Below, one piece after another: positions 7,162 to 13,644 of a stretch of DNA of 35,079 nucleotides. The stretch's first letter is position 1. Each line of letters begins with the position of its first letter. The DNA is from Planctomycetota bacterium (GTDB lineage Bacteria; Planctomycetota; SZUA-567; H5-PLA8): the NCBI GenBank assembly GCA_026184295.1, contig JAHCJK010000046.1:1-35079 (forward strand), written 5' to 3'. Position numbers and translations under genes: made by a program. Below the pieces are notes generated by a model. It searched no databases. It was given only the letters and a program-made list of their open reading frames with translations, and was not told the origin of the DNA.

Positions 7162-7188
7162 GGACAGGCGGGACGCCTGTCTCACAAA
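7162..7188. repeat. Family A palindrome copy 9 (reverse orientation)
   Basis: The core GGACAGGCG-GGA-CGCCTGTCT is followed by CACAAA and preceded by a GCCACTCCCGCCCCCTGCGA flank matching the conserved family flank. It lies just beyond the stop of the EIIA regulator gene and could limit its transcript. Confidence 0.75.
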
Positions 7189-7193
7189 CGGGT

Positions 7194-7889
7194 TTACTTC
7201 CGGGCGACCGCGGGGCGGGCGGTGAGGGATTCTTCGACCTTGCGGGCCTCGGCGTAGATCTCTTCGCGCGTCGCCTGGCGCGTGATGGCTTCGCGGAAAC
7301 CGTCCACGCCCAGCGCGGCGGCCAAGTGCGCGAGCAGGTGCAGGTGCCCGCGCAGGGTGGGGCTGAGCACCGTGAACATCACCTGCACGGGCTGGCCGTC
7401 GAGGGCCCCGAAGTCGATGGGCTGCTCGAGAAAACAGAGCGTGACCATCGGGCGCGGGAGGTGCATCACCACCGGGCTGCGAGGATGCGGGATCGCCACG
7501 CCGCGGCCGACGGCGGTCGAACAGAGGTCTTCGCGGGCCAGCAGGACGCGGGTGAGGAACTTGCGATCGACTTCCTCGGGAAGCCGCAGGGATTCGACGA
7601 TGGCCTTGAGCACCGAGTCGCGGTCGGTCCCTTCGACGCGGTAGAAGATGCCGCCGGCCTGCAGCGCGTCGTTCAACCCCGGGAGCGGCTCGTCGCTGAC
7701 GGGTTCCTTGAAGATCTCGTCGGTCGCGTTGAGCTTCTTCGCGGTCGCCCACTGGAGGATTTCGGCGCGGTTGAAGCGGTACTGGTCGTTGATGCGGTAG
7801 ACGGGCAGGTCGCCCTGGGTGATCCAGCGATAGACGGTCTTCTCGGAGACCTTCAGCAACTTCGCGACGTCTCGAACGGTAATCTGCAC
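7194..7889 (-). CDS. Excisionase-type HTH fused to PTS EIIA domain
   Basis: The N-terminal ~50 residues form a MerR/excisionase-type DNA-binding helix-turn-helix (VRDVAKLLKVSEKTVYRWI, then a QYRFNRAEILQW wing). Residues ~75-225 form a fructose/nitrogen-type PTS EIIA domain with the phospho-acceptor histidine H135 in GVAIPHPRSP. The architecture suggests a transcription regulator whose state follows PTS phosphorylation; this is inference, and no permease subunits (EIIB/EIIC) or HPr are in the window. The start codon is GTG (7889) after GAGGGGG. A strong -35 (TTGACA) promoter lies upstream at 7957-7986. Confidence 0.88.
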   Translation of the reverse strand: MQITVRDVAKLLKVSEKTVYRWITQGDLPVYRINDQYRFNRAEILQWATAKKLNATDEIFKEPVSDEPLPGLNDALQAGGIFYRVEGTDRDSVLKAIVESLRLPEEVDRKFLTRVLLAREDLCSTAVGRGVAIPHPRSPVVMHLPRPMVTLCFLEQPIDFGALDGQPVQVMFTVLSPTLRGHLHLLAHLAAALGVDGFREAITRQATREEIYAEARKVEESLTARPAVARK

Positions 7890-7956
7890 GCCCCGCCCCC
7901 TCGCACGCGCGTGCCCCCTTAATGGAATGCACGGGTGCGTTTGCGAATCCAGGAAG

Positions 7957-7986
7957 AGAATAACAGAGGATGTCTATAAATGTCAA
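7957..7986 (-). promoter_or_regulatory. Candidate sigma-70 promoter of the HTH-EIIA gene
   Basis: On the minus strand a perfect TTGACA (7986-7981) is followed after 18 nt by TATTCT (7962-7957, 4/6). It sits in a strikingly AT-rich ~100-base island (7940-8045) in otherwise GC-rich DNA. Transcription would begin about 60 nt before the GTG start. Confidence 0.55.
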
Positions 7987-8045
7987 AGCATGTCCCATAA
8001 ATGGATAAAGTTTTTTAATTCGTTAAGTATAAATGAGTTACGCAT

Positions 8046-9710
8046 TCACATCCGGCGGATCGCCACGAGCGTCAGGTCGTCTTCCATGTTCATCCCGTCG
8101 ACATGCTTGCGCACGGCCGCGACGATCCCGTCCACGATCTCCTGGCTGCTGCCGCGCGCGAGGTCCAGCAGCAGGCCCTCCAGAAGTTCGTCCGAGAACT
8201 GCTGGTTGTAGGGGTCCTGCGCCTCCACAAGCCCGTCGGTATAGAGCAGCAGCGCCGAGCCGGGCTCGACCCGCACCTGGTATTCCTCCAGCCGCCGGGC
8301 GAAGGCTTCGCCGCGCGTCAGTCCCAGCACCAGGCCGGCGCCCTCGAGCTTCTGCACCGAATGCATCCTCGGGTTGGCCAGCAGCACCGGGTTGTGCCCG
8401 GCGCGCGCGCAGCGCAGCACGCCCGTGGCGTGTTCCAGGACGCCGTAAAACGCGGAGACGAACTTCCCGGCCGGGATGTCGGTGGCCAAATCCTGGTTCA
8501 CGGCGTGGAGCACGGCGGCGGGCGAGGCGTGCTCCTTGCCGCGCAGCGAGAAGCTCTTCATGGTCATCGACATGATCATGGCGGCTTCGACGCCGTGCCC
8601 GGAGACATCGGCGATGAGCAGGCCGGTGCGCCCGGGGCCGGCGTCGATGTAGTTGTACATGTCCCCGCCGAGCTGCACGCAGGGTTCGTAAAAGGACGCG
8701 ACCGCGTAGCCCGGAATCTGCGGCGGCTTGTTCGGCAGCATCTTCAACTGGACCTCGCGGGCCGCGGCCAGATCCTTGCGAATCTCCTGCACCGAGCCGG
8801 CTTCCTGGTTCAGTTCGTCCACGCGCTGGCGCAGGAACTTGAGTTCCTCCTCGGCCTCGGCGCTGATGGAGATCTCGCCGGTGTTCTGGCGCTGGGCGGA
8901 GAGGCGGCCGGCGAGGCGGCTGAGTTCCTCGACGGTCTTGTCGGTGCGCCAGCCGACGTGCACGCCGGGGCATTCGTGGCTGAGCAGGTATTCGACGATG
9001 AGCTGCTGGACGGGTTCGTCCCAGGGCAGGCGGTGGAGGTTGATCGTCTCGATGTGCCGTTCGGTAAAAGGGTCGATCCAGTAGCCCTCGTCGTCCACGA
9101 CGCGGAAGATCGGTTCGCTGCGGACGCGGCGCAGGAGTTCCTGGCGCAGGTCCTTGTCGCCCAGGGCCGCGGCGCGGACTTCGAAGTCGCTGTAGGGATC
9201 GAGGGGCGCGGTGGCGTACGCGGGGCAGGCGTGGAAGTGCTTGAAGATTTCGCCCATGTACCATTCCTGCGGCGCGGGCGTGCCGTCCCAGTTCTTCAGG
9301 ATCACGTCGGTGATCTTGAGGCAGTGCGGGCAGATCCAGTGGCCGTCGGCGTTGGAGATGGTGTAGTTCGGCCAGGCGCAGACGCGGTGGCGCACGGCGC
9401 AGGCGACGAGCGCTTCCCACGGCATCATGGCCGGGGGCGGGTCCTTGCGCAGCACCTGCGGGCACTGGCAGAGGTGTTCGAAGACTTCGGGCTGTTCGAG
9501 CAGGGTCAGCGAGGAGGCGTTCCAGGCCGGGGCGTGGATCGATTCGGCGCAGAACGGGCAGAGCCAGTCGCCGCCTTCGAGCGGTCGGATGGCGACGCGC
9601 GGGTCGCCGACGTCCACGAGGTCCTTCAGGCGTTCGGCGATCGGCTGGCCCAGCAGGTAACGCAGGCGCTTGGGGAGCTTGCGGGAGAGTTCGTCGAGCC
9701 ATGTCGGCAT
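8046..9710 (-). CDS. SpoIIE/RsbU-type serine phosphatase with triple zinc-finger-like N-terminus
   Basis: The C-terminal half (about 325-554) is a PP2C-like SpoIIE domain that would dephosphorylate phosphoserine/threonine on a partner such as an anti-anti-sigma factor: GGDMYNY (D350), ADVSGHG (D368), ARAGHNP, LLYTDGLVE and EDDLTLVAIR. A probable coiled coil (258-325) precedes it. The N-terminal 250 residues hold three similar modules: WLCPFC...HLCQCP (49-84), WICPHC...HFHACP (125-163) and YWIDPF...SHECP (210-248). The first two keep a CPxC...HxxxC metal-binding pattern and the third has lost CxxC. This sensory head is not a familiar GAF, PAS or HAMP domain. The ATG at 9710 follows GGGGAGAGG about 8-10 nt upstream. 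Confidence 0.88.
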   Translation of the reverse strand: MPTWLDELSRKLPKRLRYLLGQPIAERLKDLVDVGDPRVAIRPLEGGDWLCPFCAESIHAPAWNASSLTLLEQPEVFEHLCQCPQVLRKDPPPAMMPWEALVACAVRHRVCAWPNYTISNADGHWICPHCLKITDVILKNWDGTPAPQEWYMGEIFKHFHACPAYATAPLDPYSDFEVRAAALGDKDLRQELLRRVRSEPIFRVVDDEGYWIDPFTERHIETINLHRLPWDEPVQQLIVEYLLSHECPGVHVGWRTDKTVEELSRLAGRLSAQRQNTGEISISAEAEEELKFLRQRVDELNQEAGSVQEIRKDLAAAREVQLKMLPNKPPQIPGYAVASFYEPCVQLGGDMYNYIDAGPGRTGLLIADVSGHGVEAAMIMSMTMKSFSLRGKEHASPAAVLHAVNQDLATDIPAGKFVSAFYGVLEHATGVLRCARAGHNPVLLANPRMHSVQKLEGAGLVLGLTRGEAFARRLEEYQVRVEPGSALLLYTDGLVEAQDPYNQQFSDELLEGLLLDLARGSSQEIVDGIVAAVRKHVDGMNMEDDLTLVAIRRM

Positions 9711-9810
9711 GCGCGCCAGCCTCTCCCCGCCGCCCGTCGTTCGGTTCGATAGCTCCTGAAGTGCGCCCCGAGTAAAGCACGAACCGGGGCGTTTGGCAAC
9801 GCGCGGGGCG

Positions 9811-10452
9811 TCAGCCCTGGGCGCCGCCCTTGAGGGGAATGGCCACGTCGGCGATCGGCTTGGGGTGGGTGCGTTCGGGCTCGGGCGCGCCCGGATGGCC
9901 GATCAGGACGAGCATAAAGGCGAGGTATTCGTCGGGGACGCGGATCTTCATGGCCAGGTCGTTGGGCGAACGCGGCATGATCGCGCGCGCCGCGAGCTGT
10001 TCGGCCGAGGCCGCCATCAGCAACTGGTGCGTCAGCACCATGCAGGACTCGCGCCAGAACGGTTCGTTGCGTTCGCCCATGATCAGGATCATCGCGCCGG
10101 CCGCCTGCAGGTCGCGGACGATGTTCTCGCCCTGCGAGGCCGAGAAGAAGTCTTCGAAGGCCGCGTTTCCGGCCAGGTCCACCATCAGGCCGCGCGCCGA
10201 GTCGCCGTTGCAGGTGGCCAGGAGCCAGGGCTGGCGCCCCGCGACCGAGGGCGTGTGGCGGGCGCATTCGAGGATGCGGTCGAGCTGCGCGGGGGCGATC
10301 TTGCCCGGCTCCAGGCGGCGCAGGCGCATCACCGAACGGGCCAGATCCTGAAAGGCCTGGCCGTCGAGCGCGGGCTTCCTGGCTTTGGGCGTCTTCCGGG
10401 ATCGGGTGGGCACGCCGCTGATCTCCGCCGCTGGGATGGCCGGAGCATACAC
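9811..10452 (-). CDS. Nitroreductase-family protein
   Basis: An FMN-dependent nitroreductase-like oxidoreductase of 213 aa. The family pattern is recognisable: a helix ending SVMRLRRLEPGKIAPAQLDRI, then ARHTPSVAGRQPW (position of the S-x-x-N-x-QPW flavin-binding motif, with G-R replacing the usual N), a central helical region, and a late MLVLIGHPGAPE strand where FMN contacts lie. The first ~30 residues are basic and proline-rich and not part of the domain. No good ribosome-binding site precedes the ATG at 10452, so a later start is possible. It is cytosolic with unknown substrate. A strong terminator separates it from the upstream gene. Confidence 0.75.
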   Translation of the reverse strand: MYAPAIPAAEISGVPTRSRKTPKARKPALDGQAFQDLARSVMRLRRLEPGKIAPAQLDRILECARHTPSVAGRQPWLLATCNGDSARGLMVDLAGNAAFEDFFSASQGENIVRDLQAAGAMILIMGERNEPFWRESCMVLTHQLLMAASAEQLAARAIMPRSPNDLAMKIRVPDEYLAFMLVLIGHPGAPEPERTHPKPIADVAIPLKGGAQG

Positions 10453-10480
10453 GATTTCGAGGAACTGCGAAGGCAGAACG

Positions 10481-10508
10481 AAAAACCCCGGGAGGCCCCG
10501 GGGTTTTT
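10481..10508 (-). terminator. Strong Rho-independent terminator (bidirectional form)
   Basis: The perfect stem AAAAACCCCGG/CCGGGGTTTTT encloses a short GGAGGC-like loop. It sits 29 bases past the stop of the minus-strand exported protein gene (10537) and before the nitroreductase gene. The A-tract on one side and T-tract on the other would let it act in both directions. Confidence 0.9.
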
Positions 10509-10536
10509 TCGCACGGCGTCCTGGCGGAGGCCGCGT

Positions 10537-11217
10537 TTATTCGTCTTCCAGCTTGCCCGCTTCCTTCTTCTTCTCGGGTTCGGCGCCGCCCGCGGGATCC
10601 TTCTTGTCGCCTTCGCCCTTGCCCAGGCCGGGAATCGCGCCGACGGTGTCGGGCTTCTTGACTTCCTCTTCCTTGGGGGCGTTGGCCGCGGCGACTTCCT
10701 GCGGCTTCTTCTGTTCGAACTGTTCGGGCGGGTTCTTGGCCATGCGGTCGGCGGCGGCCTGGTTGCCGGCGGCGGCGCCCATCGCCATGCGCGCGAAGAC
10801 CGCGGCGTTGGGCAGGTTGCCCTTCCACCAGCCGCCCACGGGCGTGCCGTCGCAGGTCATGATGAAGCAGGCCGCGCCGTCCTTGCCGCGCGCGAGCAGT
10901 TCCACCGGCCAGCCGCGGTTGTCGGTGCGCACCATCACGTAGGTGAAGGCCTGCAGCGCGTCCTTGACGGCCTTGTCGGGGAAGACGTTCTGTTCGAAGC
11001 TGCGCGCGACGGAGTTGTTCTTGACCGAAGAGTCCCAGACGTACAGCACGATCGGCTTGCCGGCCTTGCGCGCGGCATTCAAGTCCACGCCGGTCCAGGT
11101 GTAGGTCTTGTCCGAGCCCGGCACGAACTTGGCGCCGCTCCCGCCCAACGACTGCGCCCACGCCTGCCCCGTCAGGAGCACCGCGCCGGCCACCAGCAAC
11201 CCCCACAGCTTAGTCAT
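10537..11217 (-). CDS. Exported thioredoxin-fold protein without CxxC
   Basis: A signal peptide (residues 1-22, cleaved after AWA) is followed by a thioredoxin-like domain (about 43-150): AARKAGKPIVLYVWDSS, NVFPDKAVKDALQ, YVMVRTDN and CDGTPVGGWWKG, the last matching the cis-Pro strand. At the usual CxxC site the sequence is DSSVKNNSV, so disulfide chemistry there is lost. Two other cysteines (C118, C122) occur near the cis-Pro loop. The C-terminal ~75 residues are low-complexity K/E/P/A-rich and probably disordered. The start is ATG at 11217 with AGGAGG 7 nt upstream, rather than GTG at 11220. Role unknown, possibly binding or scaffolding outside the membrane. Confidence 0.75.
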   Translation of the reverse strand: MTKLWGLLVAGAVLLTGQAWAQSLGGSGAKFVPGSDKTYTWTGVDLNAARKAGKPIVLYVWDSSVKNNSVARSFEQNVFPDKAVKDALQAFTYVMVRTDNRGWPVELLARGKDGAACFIMTCDGTPVGGWWKGNLPNAAVFARMAMGAAAGNQAAADRMAKNPPEQFEQKKPQEVAAANAPKEEEVKKPDTVGAIPGLGKGEGDKKDPAGGAEPEKKKEAGKLEDE

Positions 11218-11358
11218 CACAAAACCTCCTGTCGCTGAAAACTGGGACGCGCCACGCGCGACTTTATTCCGGCATACCCTAACTGGTTAGTGGACGTTTT
11301 TACGACCGGATCAGACCCGCAAAACGGGCTGATTTACTTTTTTTAACAAAGCACCTTA

Positions 11359-11407
11359 CCCGTTGATTGTCAATTACTTACCTATGGCTTGGAGAAAAAT
11401 CAACGGG
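11359..11407 (-). promoter_or_regulatory. Possible promoter/operator with 10-bp inverted repeat
   Basis: CCCGTTGATT (11359-11368) and AATCAACGGG (11398-11407) form a perfect 10-bp inverted repeat with a 29-base spacer. The minus strand carries a perfect TTGACA (11373-11368) overlapping one arm, but the downstream -10 match is weak (TTTGTT). It lies in a ~285-base AT-richer region upstream of the exported thioredoxin-fold gene. An operator or a leader RNA structure are both possible. Confidence 0.35.
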
Positions 11408-11502
11408 CTCTTACAGCATTCGGACATCACGCACCGTGCATATATCCAGTATTAAGCCGCTTTAACCGGTTTAGGGGGCGTTCGTTACGCACCCGGCCCT
11501 AT

Positions 11503-12327
11503 TTACTTACAGTCGGAAAGAATTTTTAAGAGGTACGCGATATCCGGCTTCAGGACCTCCAGCACCGGCTCGAGTTCGTGCCGCCCGTCGTATTCCCCGT
11601 GCACGCTCAGGTAGCCGTCGTACCCCGAACGCTTGAGCAGCTTCACCGCTTCGGTCCAATCGGCGAGCCCTTCGGGCAGCGGGCAGACGCCGCGCTTCCA
11701 GTGTACGCGCCCGTCTCTGGTCTCCTTGCGGTAGTGGCTGTTCTTCACCGCCACCATGGCCACGCGCCCGCGCAGGATGTCGAGGGCCATCTCGAGCGGT
11801 TCGCCGTCGATGCCCAGATGCGCGGGATCGACGTACGCGCCGACGTGTTTCGGGTCCAGGTCGTGGAGCAGGTGCATCAGCGCCGAGGCGTTCAGCCCGT
11901 AGTACGGATCGGAATGCGTGTGAAAGAGCGCCGTGATGCCGTGCTTCGCGGCGAGCTTCGCGTAGGCGGCCAGTTCCTTGCGGATGACCTTCACCTGGTC
12001 CCAGTAGTGCTGTTCGGGCGACCAGACCCAGTAGCCGAGCTTGATGCCCTGGATGCCGGCTTCGGCGCAGGCGGCCCAGGCGGCCTCGGTGGCGGGGTCT
12101 TCGGCCGGCATGGCCAGCCCGCCGACGGTGGCCATGGGCACGGCGAGCCCGGCCGCGCGCACCTGCTTCATGAAGACCGGCAATTGCGCGGCGATCTCCT
12201 TCGGCGTCACCGGATAGCCGTCGCGCACGCACAGGTCGAAACCGGCCAGCCCCGTCTCCTTCGCGAAGGCGATCAACTGTTCCGCGTTCCACGGCTTGAG
12301 CATTTTGGTGAAGACGATGGCTTGCAT
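11503..12327 (-). CDS. Sugar phosphate isomerase/epimerase (xylose isomerase-like TIM barrel)
   Basis: This 274-aa TIM barrel belongs to the AP-endonuclease-2/xylose isomerase-like family. Metal- and substrate-site strands are visible: MATVGGLA, GIKLGYWVW, ALFHTHSD, GAYVDPAHLGIDG, MVAVKNSHY and YLSVHGEYDG. The His, Asp and Glu at the strand ends fit the usual divalent-metal site. The ATG at 12327 is preceded by GAGGGGAG about 9 nt upstream. It follows the rRNA methyltransferase gene by 79 bases on the same strand. The exact sugar or inositol substrate cannot be read from sequence. Confidence 0.85.
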   Translation of the reverse strand: MQAIVFTKMLKPWNAEQLIAFAKETGLAGFDLCVRDGYPVTPKEIAAQLPVFMKQVRAAGLAVPMATVGGLAMPAEDPATEAAWAACAEAGIQGIKLGYWVWSPEQHYWDQVKVIRKELAAYAKLAAKHGITALFHTHSDPYYGLNASALMHLLHDLDPKHVGAYVDPAHLGIDGEPLEMALDILRGRVAMVAVKNSHYRKETRDGRVHWKRGVCPLPEGLADWTEAVKLLKRSGYDGYLSVHGEYDGRHELEPVLEVLKPDIAYLLKILSDCK

Positions 12328-12406
12328 GCGAGCACGCTCCCCTCGGGTTTCCAGCTTCCCACGTGAGAGCGCGCCAGGCGCGCCGTTCCTTCGCGGGATC
12401 GCGCCC

Positions 12407-13621
12407 TTATTCGACGCGCAAGATCAGGCACTTCAAGTACTTGCCCTGGTCGAAACCGGGCGGCACGGGATGGTCGGGCCCGGCGCCGCGGCGTTCGAGC
12501 ACGCAGGCGCGGCGGCCGGCCGAGGCCAGCCCCTGCGCCACCGCGCGTTCGAAGTCCGTCTCGCTCACGTTGCCCGAGCACGAGCACGTGAAGAGCACCC
12601 CGCCGGGTTCGATCAGGCGCGCGGCCTGCGCGTTCAAGTCGCGGTAGCCGCTCAGCGCCTGCGCCACCGCGTCCTTGCCGCGGGCGAACTTGGGCGGGTC
12701 GAGGACCACCAAGCCGAAGCTGCGGCCCTGCTCGCGCAGCACGCGCAGGCCCTCGGACCATTCGGCGCAGATCAGGTCGGCGTCGTCGATGCCGTTGCGT
12801 TCGAAGTTCGTCTTCACGCCTTCCAGCGCGGCCTCGCTGGCATCCACCACCGTCAGGCTGCGCGCGCCCGCGCGGCGCGCATGCAGGCTGAAGGCGCCCG
12901 TGTAGCAGAAGACGTCGAGCACGTCGCGCCCGGCGGCGAAGTCGGCAAAGCGCGCGCGGTTCTCGCGCTGATCGACGTACAGGCCGGTCTTCTGGCCCGC
13001 GCCGGGGCGCAGGTCGGCGCGCAGGCGCAGGCCGCGTTCGAGGACGTCGAAGGCCTCGGCGGGCATTTCGCCCAGCAGCGGCGCGGCGGAAGGCGGTTCG
13101 AGCCCTTCCAGCTTGCGCGTGCGCGCGTCGGACTTGTCCACGATCGCCTGGGGCGAAAGCAGCGCGGCGAGGATGCGTGAGAGTTCCTCGCGGCGGCGGT
13201 CCATCCCCGCGGTGCCGATCTGCACGGCCAGGCAGTCGCCGTAGCGGTCCACGATCAGGCCGCCCAGGCCGTCGCCTTCGGAATGGATCAGCCGGTACGC
13301 GGTGGTCTCGGCGCCCAGGCCCAGCAGGTCGCGGCGCAGGACCAGGGCCTGTTCGACGCGGCGCGCGAGAAAGTTGGCGTCGCAGGGTTCGTCGTTGCGC
13401 GTGAGCAGCCGGACGGCGATGGCCGACTTGGGGCTGAAGTACCCGCGCCCGAGGACCTGGCCCTGGTGGTCGGTGACGCGCACTTCGTCGCCGGCGCGCG
13501 GCGTGGGGCCGTCGCATTGCTCGATGGCGTCGGCGAAGACCCACGGGTGCCCGGCGTGGAGCGGTTTGACGCTGCCGCGGCGCAGGGCCAGCGTGGACGT
13601 GGCGGGCGAAGTCGTTTTCAC
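12407..13621 (-). CDS. rlmI: Class I SAM-dependent rRNA large-subunit methyltransferase, RlmI-like
   Basis: The domain order is an N-terminal PUA-like domain (about 8-75, RGSVKPLHAGHPWVFADAI), a central EEHEE-type region (SEGDGLGGLIVDRYGD) and a Rossmann methyltransferase. Motifs: GQKTGLYVDQRENR (209-222), SAM-binding VLDVFCYTGAFSLH (234-247), DPPKFA (308-313) and FTCSCSGNVSETDF. RlmI makes m5C1962 in 23S rRNA; the PPK and CSCS motifs fit that group, although related enzymes target other sites. The start is GTG (13621) after AGGAA. It lies 23 bases after the sulfatase stop, suggesting one transcript. Confidence 0.88.
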   Translation of the reverse strand: MKTTSPATSTLALRRGSVKPLHAGHPWVFADAIEQCDGPTPRAGDEVRVTDHQGQVLGRGYFSPKSAIAVRLLTRNDEPCDANFLARRVEQALVLRRDLLGLGAETTAYRLIHSEGDGLGGLIVDRYGDCLAVQIGTAGMDRRREELSRILAALLSPQAIVDKSDARTRKLEGLEPPSAAPLLGEMPAEAFDVLERGLRLRADLRPGAGQKTGLYVDQRENRARFADFAAGRDVLDVFCYTGAFSLHARRAGARSLTVVDASEAALEGVKTNFERNGIDDADLICAEWSEGLRVLREQGRSFGLVVLDPPKFARGKDAVAQALSGYRDLNAQAARLIEPGGVLFTCSCSGNVSETDFERAVAQGLASAGRRACVLERRGAGPDHPVPPGFDQGKYLKCLILRVE

Positions 13622-13644
13622 GGCGTTCCTCGATGCGGGCGGGG

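Noticed and set aside
8103..9752. A 549-residue plus-strand frame opposite the SpoIIE phosphatase
   Set aside because: Antisense of clear phosphatase motifs; no start context or domain pattern of its own.
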